This document shows positions 49,003 through 59,946 of a stretch of 64,000 nucleotides of DNA, in pieces. Numbering within the stretch: the stretch's first letter is position 1; each line of letters starts with the position of its first letter. The stretch is from Coniella vitis. Lineage: Eukaryota; Ascomycota; Sordariomycetes; Diaporthales; Schizoparmaceae. The notes beneath the pieces were generated by a model. The model was not told the origin of the DNA. It ran no database searches and was given only the letters and a program-made list of their open reading frames with translations. The position numbers and the translations under genes were made by a program. The DNA lies in contig WUJK01000002.1 of assembly GCA_011317545.1 (NCBI GenBank), forward strand, positions 2,232,001 through 2,296,000, read 5' to 3'.

Positions 49003-51840
49003 CGACCCGATATTATAAGTAGGGTTTTTTATCTAAAGTTTATTACTTTAATTAATAAGCTTTATAGCGGTATTTTCGATAGCTATACGGGTATTATTTA
49101 GATTATAGAGTTCTAAAAAAGAGGGTTATTATATAAGTATATCCTATTATTCCTTTCCGATATTATAGCTTCCCTTTATCGATCTCCCGAAAATATTAAT
49201 CGAATTATTTAAGCTAAGATTCCTACCCCTAATAAGGACTTAGATAGACTTTTATAGGATCTTATTATTATAATAATAATATATACGCCCTATAGTTTAT
49301 AAAATCCTACTAATCCTTATATATACCCGCTTATACTAGGAAAAGTATCGAAATACTCGAAATAATTTCTAAAGGCTTTTATTAAAGAAATAACTATACC
49401 TAAAGATAGCTATCCGATATATCGACGTTATAATAATAGTATCTCGGTTAAGAAGATTATAAATAATATTAAACTTTAAGCTAATAACCGTTAGGTTATC
49501 CTATATAATTTATATCTTTACCGAAAGTATTAAGCTTATATTAATATTAAGATCTATATAAGTATTAAAGCCGTTAAATATATATATAAATATATTTATA
49601 AAGGTATAGATTTAATAATAATCTTACTCCGTAACGAAAACGGTAATATTAACGAGATTATATATTATTTATAATACCGGTATATTAGTCCCGTAGAGGT
49701 TATTATATAGCTATTTAAGTTTCCTATTTATAAGGAGTATCCGTTAGTTATTTAGCTACCCGTATATTTCGAAAATTAATAACCGGTCTTTTTTCGGGCC
49801 GATCTAACGGTATTAAAGCTTAATACTCTTATATAACGGTTAAAGTCGGAGCTTATAGGTTAGTTTAAGTATAATTTAGTAAACTCGAGCGCTATAAATA
49901 CTTTTTATATCGATTTCCCCTAATAATATATTTAGTAAAAAAGTTTATAAAGCTAGAAACCCTATTAATATAATATAGCTTTAGGTTATATAAATATTAT
50001 ACCTCCTATTATAGAAGAAGCGTATTTTCTATATTTACTACTTTATACTTTTCCTAGGCTTAAATCCTTCGAGTATATTTATATAATAAATTCGATAGTT
50101 TATCCTATTTTTCGAGCCGCTTATATTATTATAGGTTTACTTAACGATAATAATCGATAGATATCCTACTTTTAGGAAGCTTAGAGCTTTAAGAGTAGTT
50201 ATACTTTATAATAGCTATTTATTATAATTTTATTATCGGAGGATATTATAAATCCGCTAAGATTATAAACTTAGTTTCGAGATAGTTTTTATAATAACCT
50301 ATTTTACCGAATTCGGGAGCGTAATAACTTATCTTAATATTTATAGGATTTATAAACTACTTACTATAATTTCGATCTTTACTTAATAAGCGAAATACTC
50401 CTTAATAATAATAAGATATTATAATAGTATAGTTTACCTTAGCCTAAATACGATTAATAGTATTTATAAATTAATCGGCTCCTTACCCGAGAAATAGTAT
50501 ATATTCTAGCTATTTAATAGGATATTTATAATAATATTATAACTAACTTTAATATTATATAAGCCGAATACTACTCCGAAATTATTATATATATCGAAAG
50601 AGATCTAAAGATTATATATTATTTTATTTAAGGAGCCGGAGGTACCGGAAAGATCTACCTTTATAAGGGTCTTACTATATATTTTCGGTCTTTATAAAAG
50701 ATCGTCCTTTATATAATATCCTCCGATATTACTATTTTACTATTACTAGGTAATCGTATATCTTATTCTCGCCTAAAGATTCCGTTATAAGTCTATAAAA
50801 TATTAACTTATAATATCCGTAAAAACTCTATTTTAGCGGATTTACTAAAATAAATATTATTAATTATCTAGGATAAAGTTCCTATATAATATCGGTACTA
50901 TTTCGAGGCTATTAATAGAATTTTATAGGATATTCGGGGGGAAGCCTTTCTTTTCGGTAGAATTCCGATTATTCTAGGTAGTAATTTTACTTAAATCCCC
51001 CTTATAATTCCTAAAGTATCCCGTATAAAAGTTATTTAAGCCTTACTTTCGAGGTCTACGATTTAGAAAAAGCTTTATATCTATTATTTAACTAAGAATA
51101 TACGGGTATAGTCGGCTAATATTATAAATACTAGCTTTATTAAATAGTTATAAGACTTATCGTATAAGCCGGAACTCTAAGAATCTATTAAGCCTATAGA
51201 TAGTATTTCTATATATAATTATACTACCGATTTCTTTACTATAGTTTATCCCGAAACTCTCTTATAAGTTAACCTAATTAATCCTATTATATTTACTAAT
51301 CGTTATATTCTTACCTCTTATAATAATATTATTAACGAACGTAATATAATAACGCTAAATCGGTATTTAGGAGATATTATAGTATTATAGTCTTTTATAA
51401 TAATTATAGTAAGCTTAGCGAATAAGCCTACTCCTTAATTACCCCCGGAATATTTATAATCCTTCGAAGTTACTTTACTATCGCTTATAAATCTCTATAT
51501 AAAGCTAGGGGCTTCGATTATTCTACTATAGAACCTTAATCTAGATAATAGATTTTATAATAATACCCGTTTAAATATTATTAAGATAAAAAAATATTAC
51601 CTTATTATATATATTCTAACCGGAGAGAATATTAGCTAAATTCGCTTAATCCGCCGAATTAAGCTTATAATAACGCTATAAGAATCCCCGTATCCGATTA
51701 TAAGATTATAATTCCCTATATAGTTATATTTTATAATAATAATTAATAAATCTTAAAGCTAATCTTTTATAATAATAGGTATTAACCTTAAAGTTCCGGT
51801 TTTCTCGTATAGTTAATTCTATATAATAATCTCGTATATT
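49003..51840 (+). pseudogene. Helitron Rep-helicase (RepHel) relic destroyed by point mutations
   Basis: One reading frame can be followed for 946 codons with no net frameshift, although it is full of TAA and TAG. Motifs in order, all in the same frame: RPDIISRVFYLKF at 49003, where active proteins have RPD..ARVF; IEF-stop-KRGLLYKYI at 49105, matching the rolling-circle two-His motif region with His replaced by Tyr; KYIYKG at about 49590; Walker A GAGGTGK at 50632-50652; the Walker B region with Trp and Gln replaced by stops at 50869-50892; FGRIPIILGSNFT at 50956; RYILTSYNNIINE at 51301; LGASIILL and NNTRL near 51500-51570; INKS-stop-S-stop-S at 51742; VPVFSYS at 51793. Stops sit where CAA, CAG or TGG are expected. 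The N-terminal part upstream of 49003 is too degraded to delimit. Confidence 0.9.
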
Positions 51841-52499
51841 ACTAATATAAACGATTTATATATATTACGGATTATAAATAAGACCCGGTTATAAAATATT
51901 ATATATAACGAGTTATTAGTTTATAAGAATATAATATAATTATAAGGCTTAATATAAGTATAAAGTTAGTTAATAATATTAATTATTCTATAACTTATAT
52001 ATATATTTACCGAAACTCCTAATAAACTCTTTTATAAAACTCTAATCCTATAGGTATTAGGGTATTAACCGGCCTAATATAGAAAACCTATAAAATTAAA
52101 ATATAATAAAGCTTATTCCTCCTAATTAATAATTATAATTATATTATCGTTACTATTATCGTTATTAGGAATATTATTACTAATAGTATCTATTAAGCTT
52201 TATAGTATAGGAACTAACGTTTATAATATAGATATTATACCTTATAAAATATAAAGGCTATAGCGAATATTATAGATTATAATATTAGGTATAGTAATTA
52301 AAGTATAGCCGGTAGGGGTATAGGGCTATACTAGGGCTATAAGCGGCTAAATAGGAATTATAGGCTATAGTTATAGCTATAGGAACGGGAAGAATCTAGG
52401 GTATTAAGGGAATCCGTAGGTATTATAGGGAAATTAAGTATTAGGCGGGAATATTATAAAGGGCTAAGGTTATTATAGCTATTATATTTATTATAATAA

Positions 52500-53577
52500 A
52501 GGTATCGGTTAAGCGGTAATAGCGGCGATATTTATAGGTAGCTTAATAATAGCTTTAATCTTAGTAATAATAGTAATAGCCTTCTTTAATAAAGGTATAA
52601 TACCCGTTTTAAGAGTATACTTTATAATAGTTTTAGATTTAATAAATTTAGCCTTATTTACTAGCTTTATAAGTATCGGTTAACGAGTATTATAAGTAGG
52701 GTTAGATCGGAATCTATATAAATTATTATTATTATCGGAATTATTCTTACTATTATTATCGTTATTATTATTATTTTTACTATTAATCTTAGTAATCTTT
52801 TTATTCTTTTTATTACTAGTTTTAGTCTTCTTAATCTTCTTTATAGCGGGGGCGACGGCGGCGGCGGTAGCGGCGGGGGGCTATTATAATTTACGCTTTT
52901 TACTAATTTAAGGATTATCTATATATATAATAATTAGTATAATAATTAATATAGTATAGATTCTATAAATATTATATATTAAAAGGTAATATATATTAGC
53001 AGCGATAATAGGGGTAGCGGTTTATTATACTTTATAAATCTTACCTATTTAACTATTATTTATAATAAAAGATTATTAATATATTAATTAATACTATATA
53101 GGTTATATAAATAGTAATAGAAGATATATTAGTATTAAATAAGGCGATTTTAGTAGCAGTAATAGTAATAACTTTAATATAATAATTATACTTATTACCC
53201 TTAGAACTATAGTAATAATTACTATAAGTATTAAAGGTAATATTAATAAAGTTAATATATTCGATAAAAGGCCTACGATTATCCGTATATTTTATATAAG
53301 GAATAGGAGCCGGTTATCCTAATAATTATATTATAAAGCCCTTAATAGTTTAAGTACGATTAAATTTAATACGAGCGAGGGGCCGGAGAATAATATTACT
53401 AGTATTATTATCGTCGGCTTTATAGTATTAATCGAGGGTATCGAGGGTTTTCGGTAGTTTTTTAATACTTCGGCCGAATCGAGCGATAATAATAGGTACT
53501 TAGTTATTAGGAATAGTTATAAGCTAAGCGCTAATACTAAATTAAGTTAGAGGGATATTAGGAATATTATTATTATC

Positions 53578-53613
<36 letters not shown>

Positions 53614-53990
53614 TATATCGTTATCGCCGTTATTATTATTATTATTATTACCGTCCGTATTATTATCGCCGTCGTTATTATTATTATTATATATACCCGT
53701 ATCGTCGGCGTTAACGTTATCGTTATCGTTATTATTATTATTATCGCCGCCGTCGTTATCGTTATTATTATTATTATTATTACCGTCCTTATCGTTATTA
53801 TTATTACCGTCCGTATTATTATCGCCGTTATAGTTATCGTTATTATTATTATTATTATTACCGTCCTTATCGTTATTATTATTACCGTCCGTATTATTAT
53901 CGCCGTTATAGTTATCGTTATTATTATTAGCGGTATTATAGCTAGCTATAATAGTAGTAATAATAGCAGTTAAGTTACTAGTTCCCCTAT
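52500..53990 (-). pseudogene. RIP-mutated remains of an Asp-rich, Lys-rich protein gene
   Basis: On the - strand, two long stretches stay nearly open despite RIP. At about 53990-53545 the frame reads almost only Asn, Asp and Gly with no stop for about 140 codons. At about 52880-52500 it reads Ala/Val-rich, then Lys-rich, then Asn/Ser-rich, with TAA where Gln would fit. In the first stretch, codons following one that ends in T begin with A (AAT, AAC, AAG) or T, and codons beginning with G follow C or G. This is what TpG to TpA mutation makes of poly-Asp (GAT/GAC) runs, so the ancestral tract was probably Asp-rich. The link between the two stretches and any function are unknown. It may be a second gene of the Helitron or a different element. 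Confidence 0.5.
53783..53938. repeat. 78-base tandem repeat, 2 copies, inside the RIP block
   Basis: The copy starting at CCGTCC (53783) recurs 78 bases later (53861) with almost no change. Related but shorter units continue to the left as far as about 53580. The period is a multiple of three and fits duplication inside the Asp-rich frame on the - strand. Confidence 0.85.
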
Positions 53991-54427
53991 ACGGTATTAG
54001 ATACGCTCTCTTAAGATATATCTAATATATAGCGGGGGTAGCGGATATAACGGTAGTAGATATATTAGGTTTTAGTAAGGTACGGAATAGAAGTTCTATA
54101 ATAAAGATATCTAAAATATTAGTAAAGGTCGTAGATATTAATAAATTTAGATATATAGACTAGGAGATAGTATTCTTATAGATCGAATTAACTATATTTA
54201 TACTTATATATATATTAGTAATTATTACTATTATTACAAAGAGTAAATATATATTTAGGCGTAGCGTATACTTCGTTAGAAAGAATATATACTTTTTAAA
54301 AAGCACGGTATCTTTAAATATTAATAATAACGGTACCGTAAGCTCCGTAGCAGGCAGATTTATATATAGACTAATCAGATGCTATAGAATCATTAAAGCC
54401 CTATATATTTTTCGATACTAAAAGCTC

Positions 54428-54453
54428 CCTGCAAGGGTCCCGCCCGTGGGCGG
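54428..54453. repeat. Two adjacent GC-rich hairpins at the right edge of the RIP block
   Basis: CCCT-GCA-AGGG (54428-54438) is followed by CCGCCC-GT-GGGCGG (54440-54453). The second arm pair is perfect over 6 bases. They stand where AT-rich DNA gives way to normal composition and contain intact CpA/TpG. A hairpin just inside the 3' end is a known Helitron feature, so this is a candidate terminus. Confidence 0.6.
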
Positions 54454-54480
54454 CGAACCGTAGCGAAGCGAAGGTGCTCG

Positions 54481-55995
54481 TTAAATAGCATCTCAGAACA
54501 CAATGCCATGAGCACACTGAGCGTCTTGGACATTGATACTCTCCTTTTCTCCCGACTCGAAGTTCCATCTAGTAGGAGGGCGCAGATGTCACTTGTATCA
54601 TGAACGACGGTGGCGAACCATGGCGCTTCAGCACTCGTATCCGGGGCAGATTCTTATCCCGTCTATCCCTCAGATGTTTTCTATTTCTGGCTGATACGAG
54701 GAATCGAACAGCAATGATACCTCGCCAGGGAAGAGAGTCAGTCTGTCGTGAGAATGAGCAGTATCTTTTCTAGGCAATAGCTTGCCAGAAGGGGCGTGTT
54801 GAGGGCTATGTTTTTTGGGGGGGGAAATGAATATATAACAGAGAGAGAGCCACTTTTCTTTGTACAAGAACTTGTGACGAGATGAGCCACAGCGGAGACG
54901 CAAACCGACGCTGCACAAGTGCGGCGCAGTGCATGCACAGAGGCGATCGACCATCTTACACCCAGTGAACCGATTCGCGAGCGTCAAGAACACGCGGGAC
55001 GTTTCGTGATCTCCCCAGCACAATGGACTGCACACGGCTAAAACAAGGTGCCAACGTGCTCTAATAAGTGGAGTAACCGTATACAGTTGCATAGCAATTA
55101 GCCTTCTTACACTTCAAGCTTGATTTTGCCTTCTCGAGTTTCCCACTTGCTGGCCTCTTTTGCTAACTCGATATCAAAGCGTCCACCACGAGTACGTTGG
55201 GACACGTGGAAGAGGAACCCTTTTACTTTGCACAATATCCAGACGATACACAGTAGTTTCAGCTCCGGCAACCAACCTCCCATTTGCAGGCGGCAACGAG
55301 CCACGTTGGTTGCGCATCTTCTGGCCCAAAGGCCAGCGACAACAAGATGCCCCCCCCCCCTCATTGGCCGCCGTACGCTGACCTGCTTGCCGTGGCCGTG
55401 CTTACATGTACGTTGGTGTCTCAAGCAGGGAACTTTGTCCCCTTTTTCCTTACTCGGATGACACGCGCCTGCGGTGAGTCGACAATCGACCTCGACGACA
55501 TTGTGTGAACGCTCATGTAAGCGGCCAGAAACCGATGGGCCAGTTTGTGGCCCGTTGCCCTCTTTTCCGCATGTCGTTGCCCAAAGGCACAGACCGAGGC
55601 TGGGCCAGTCATGAAATTCCAGTTGGAGGGTTATGAATGGCTCGACTGCTTTCGAGGTGGCCGTGGTCTGTTTGTGGCAGGGGCGGAGGCAGCGTCGCGT
55701 ATACAAATATCACGGACTCGAAGCCTCTTTTCTCGGCTTATGGATTTGCGGTCATTGTCTTTGAGCTCTATCAGTTTCCTCTTTTAAGCTTCTTCTCATC
55801 ATTGTTTACCCGATACTGTCTTGGACGCAAGGACGTCCACCCATCTAACCCTCCATCAAGTGGTCTTGCAACGACTCTGATAATCAAAGTCACTCCCTTT
55901 CACCGCTTTCAAAGCACGCCCGTTACTTACTAGGCCTTTTTCCCTCCTCCTCCTCCTCCTCCATCTCCTGCTTCAGACCAATATACACACACAAA
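54481..55995. other. Intergenic, upstream of the cutinase gene
   Basis: 1.5 kb of normal base composition directly beside the RIP block. It must contain the cutinase promoter. An open - frame of 199 codons (55107-55706) and one of 140 codons (54670-55092) have no recognisable motif and were not accepted. TC/CTC-rich sequence precedes the start codon (55940-55965). Confidence 0.55.
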
Positions 55996-57033
55996 ATGAA
56001 GCAGGCCTTCACCCTCACCCCGCTCACCCTCCTGAGCATCATGGCGCCGCCCACCGCCCACGCCTTCAGCCTCAGCAAAGCGCTCGCGGAGATCAGCACC
56101 CTCTTCCCCAACAACATCGCCTTCAAGGGCGCCGACGCCGTCATCGCGGGCCTCGAGGCCACCGCCGGCCGGGTCCTCGGCTACACCGAGACGCGCAACG
56201 ACCTCGTCGACGGCGACTGCGGCGACGTCCTGGTCGTGTTTGCGCGCGGCACCGGCGAGCCGGGCAACATTGGCGCGCTCGTGGGGCCCGCGTTCCTGGA
56301 GGAGCTCGTCGCGGCGCTGCCGGGCAGGAATGTCTCGATGCAGGGGGTGGATTCGAGTGCCTACCCGGCGACGGTGGCGCAGTATTTTACGGGAGGGTCT
56401 ACGACTGGTGCGACGGCTATGTAAGTGCTTGATTTTTTTTTTTATTTTTGGATTTTGGTTTTTTTTTGGTGGTGTTTTTCTTTTGGGTTTGACGGGTTTT
56501 CCCTCTCATGATTCGCATGTATATCTGCTGTACTTCCTTGGTCATACATACATACCCTTGACAGCATCTGGAAGAGGTCACGACTGGAACTCTAAACGTC
56601 TTCATAACATCACAGGGCCTCGTATGTAACTCTGGCCGCCAAGAAGTGCACTGGGACGTCCATCATCATGAGTGGCTGGTCCCAGGGCGCACAGGTCGTT
56701 CACCTGGCAGCCAAGCAGGTCGGAACGTCTGGCATGGCCGACGTCAGCGCAGTGGTCACCTTTGGGGATCCTGGTATGTTTTTATTTTTATTATTATTTC
56801 TATCATTGAATCTACCGGGGCAAGGGCTGACGAGTGGCTCTGGTGTGTGTTTGTCCCGCACATTTTTTACAGACAAGAGTTCGACCATTGCCGGCATCTC
56901 GGCGAGCAAGGTCAAGGTGATTTGCCACGAGAACGATGACATTTGTCAGTTTGGAGATATCCTCATGCCGACGCATTTTACGTATGCCGAGGACACGCCT
57001 GCTGCGGCCGAATTTGTGGCTTCGGTGTTGTAG
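55996..57033 (+). CDS. Secreted cutinase (carbohydrate esterase family 5)
   Basis: Serine esterase that hydrolyses cutin and other polyesters outside the cell. Exons are 55996-56420, 56616-56773 and 56873-57033 (247 residues). Introns of 195 and 99 bases join in frame at Met142 and Asp195. Residues 1 to about 23 form a signal peptide (TLTPLTLLSIMAPPTAHA). The family block CGDVLVVFARGTGEPGNIG lies at about 75-93. The nucleophile is Ser164 in GWSQGAQ (family usually GYSQG). The acid is Asp217 in ENDDICQFGD, followed by the expected Cys, and the base is His229 in MPTHFTYAED. The catalytic triad is complete. Exon 1 has unusually strong G/C at third positions compared with the later exons. The gene starts about 1.5 kb from the edge of the RIP block. 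Confidence 0.95.
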
Positions 57034-57252
57034 GCTGACTGGCGGGTTTAATCTGACCGTCTCTCTCTGTTTGGCGAACTCGGTCTCAAGGGTCGTTGAT
57101 CATAACATGGAGAGGTTTGGGCATGTTGCGAGTCGACTGCCGCAGAAAGCTAGAGCTGCGCTCATGCTAGAGACTATCTCTACGGCTATGGAGAAGTACA
57201 AAAAGGAAGAAGTCACGTACATAGAACGATAGAGCCTAAACGTTAATAGATG

Positions 57253-57253
<1 letters not shown>

Positions 57254-57295
<42 letters not shown>
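57254..57295. repeat. Poly(T) run, 42 bases
   Basis: Longest homopolymer in the window, about 220 bases after the cutinase stop codon. No target duplication or retroelement is seen next to it. Confidence 0.95.
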
Positions 57296-57296
<1 letters not shown>

Positions 57297-57995
57297 ATTT
57301 TCTGTTGGAACAGGCTTGAGAGAATGGAATGAATGGATGGAAGAAAAACCCTCCTTCGATCTGTGCCTATCGCGTTCTTCTTCAGGTCAAGCTGATATGT
57401 ATAGGATCGATTATTCGGATCATTCATCATTCTACTCTTTCATGGAGAGGGAACCCACAGTTGCCTCGAGGATTGTATATATTTCCACCCTGTTGTTGTT
57501 GTTGTTGTTGTTGTTGTTGCTTCTTACTTCCTTTTTTCTTCTTTCTAGCACTCTCTGAGTTCCACTCAGTCTACAAAACAATATGTTGGATGTTCTTCTT
57601 GTCTGTACTATTACCGGACTACGAGCACACGAGGATAACTCGAGACATGAGCTGCTCTAGTATGAACCAACACTACACTATCACGACTTAGTCAAGTCAG
57701 GGCTCGTGCCACAAGGTGGTCCCAGTCTGACATTCGTCCCTTTGGATGCCACCGTATGATTTTACCATGATGGCTACCCACACGCCGCGTTGACAAAGCA
57801 AAAAGGACCGCAGCGAAGCAAGCCGTAGCGGTAGGAAGAAGTAGGTGATTGAGAACCCTGTTCCCCTCGCTGCCTTCTCCTCTAGCCCACAGTATGGGCA
57901 GAACCGAGGTCTAGAAGAGTAGGACAGAAGGGGCCGAGTCATGGTGACAAGGTCAAGTATAGGGGCGGAGAATTGAGATGCATGGAAGGTGCTAT

Positions 57996-58032
57996 GAGAG
58001 AGAGAGAGAGAGCGAGAGAGAGAGAGCGAGCG

Positions 58033-58124
<92 letters not shown>
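57996..58124. repeat. (GA)n microsatellite, about 129 bases
   Basis: Nearly pure GA with a few GC interruptions in the first 45 bases, then an uninterrupted run. Intergenic. Confidence 0.95.
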
Positions 58125-58128
<4 letters not shown>

Positions 58129-59946
58129 AAGAAAAAGTTAGAAACCAAAGACAGGGAGAAGATTACACTCACGTGGAGGGAGAAAACTCAGCGCCGCATT
58201 GAGCCTTCCTATGGGGACCCAGAGTAAGCGTAGCATAAGTACGAGTAGTAGAAAACGTCTTGCTACCATTGATAGCATCTCGCATACACGCCAGTGGAGA
58301 GGAGAGTAGGTCCCCGAAAGCTGACAAGCTTGCATTCATGATACGCTGCTGGTCACTCACCACTACCCGTCGTTTGACGTGCTGGAAAAAACCCCGACAA
58401 CGTTGTGTCATCTCACGTTTACAAATCGCACATGCGGTGAGTATTATTGCTGCACCAAGCCTCATGTCATCTCAGAAATTGACAACATGTTTACACTACA
58501 TTCTTCTAGAGGCGATCTAGTCATCATTCCTTGCCCCTTTTCTCTCTGCTTCATCATTCTCACACGCAGCTCTCACAGGATGGATGGTTAGGCAACTCTG
58601 TTTTTAAGATGATAGCCCACCCCTCTAGGCTCTGCCTCCGCGGCTTCTGCCGTATACCGTGGATGGAGTGAATGAATGAATGCATATGTCTATGCCTGTG
58701 CTGGGCTGCAAAAGAAGAATCGGGTGCCTCATCTCTCCCCGGCGCGGCCCCAGCTATCACTCTTCGGTCCCGAGGATATCAACCCCTCATATACGCGAAA
58801 CACGGTTCCTTTTGATTTATACACACACAACATGGTGCGCCCGTATTATGCTTACTATATATGTATGTAAACAAGGCTGATTTGCATTTTCCATATCACT
58901 TTCCATGAAAGAATGACATAGGATCATAATATAGCGCATACATACATACATACATATACACATATGTACGTATAATCAAACTCCATTATATGGTAAAATT
59001 GTCTCATTCCTTCCAAGCAACCCTTGGCACAACCCCCTACAGCCGTATCAACCTCAACTCCACCCACCCTGCCCTCAAAATTTCCAAGTGCCATTCATTT
59101 TGAGTAAGTGTATCGTCGTGCGTACTCCAGCTGGTGTAACCTGTCGGATTTATCAATGAATTTTTGTTTTATTGCAGAAATGGCACACGACTCTAGCCCA
59201 CATTGAATAGTTCGAAATTTGTATTGTATAGTCAAATAATATGGTTTTACTTGATTGATACATTAACGATTGCATGAAATGCCTGGTATCAAAATCAGAA
59301 ACAAGACTTCCAAATGTACCTCGTCATGTTGGTCTGCCCTTAGAAAACACAATCCATCCATCCGTCACTTGGCCTTTTCATCACATGCTGCCTCCTTGGT
59401 GGAAAAAAAAAAAAGAACATTCAGACTCGCGAAATCCGTAGCCAAGCATGTGAAGCTGTTTTCTTTTCCCTTATCATTTAGCTTCCTCATAGACTTAGAA
59501 AGTTTCAAGATATTGAGAATGAAGAACGGAATGAAATAAAGATATATGGATATCACTAGGGGAAGGAGAATATTGGAACAACGGAATACAACGCAACTGA
59601 ACCCTTCCATTCCTAAGTGATAATGATTCTCGGAATGGGAAACGGACATTAACGATTTGAACGATGGGCATGACATCTAACGATATAATATAGGCCAATC
59701 TTACCAGCAATGCCCTTAGCATAAGCAGTAATGTGAATGCCGCCAAGCATGGAGTGAAGTCACTCCGCGTCGTTCTTGAACAGTTGTATGAATATTGTCT
59801 GTCGAAACGCTAACGTAGAGATAGCATAAGAGAAGATAGTATATTCAAATGTATGCGATTCCAGACCCAGTCTGTGCTCCAGTATCTAATCAACTCCTGC
59901 GATGCTCTTGCCATTACCCTTTATATGCTCTAATAGTGTACAAGTG

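Larger units (their letters stand above)
46929..54480 (+). mobile_element. RIP-inactivated Helitron-type rolling-circle transposon block
   Basis: The base composition changes abruptly near 46920: from there to about 54350 the DNA is very AT-rich and CpA and TpG are almost absent on both strands, while CpG, CpC and GpG remain. That is the footprint of RIP, not of CpG-methylation decay. No intact reading frame of meaningful length exists in the block. The + strand carries a Helitron Rep-helicase relic (listed separately). The left limit is placed at the TC of TCTATATACTATAG (46929), since Helitrons begin with TC, and the right limit after the GC-rich hairpins at 54428-54453, since Helitrons have a hairpin near the 3' end. 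A canonical 3' CTRR is not visible (CTCG at 54477-54480), so both ends are tentative. Some of the interior may come from a second element. Confidence 0.8.
57034..59946. other. Intergenic between convergent cutinase and Myb genes
   Basis: 2.9 kb with a 42-T run (57254-57295), (TTG)n at 57492-57519, a long GA repeat (57996-58124) and a short CATA repeat near 58940. No gene supported; the open frames over the GA repeat are composition artefacts. Confidence 0.6.

Noticed and set aside
55107..55706. 199-codon - frame between the RIP block and the cutinase
   Set aside because: Its end reads somewhat protein-like (RTRGGRFDIELAKEAS), but no family, splice partners or conserved domain could be found.
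57973..58227. Open frames of alternating Arg-Glu and Leu-Ser
   Set aside because: They are produced by the GA/CT repeat.
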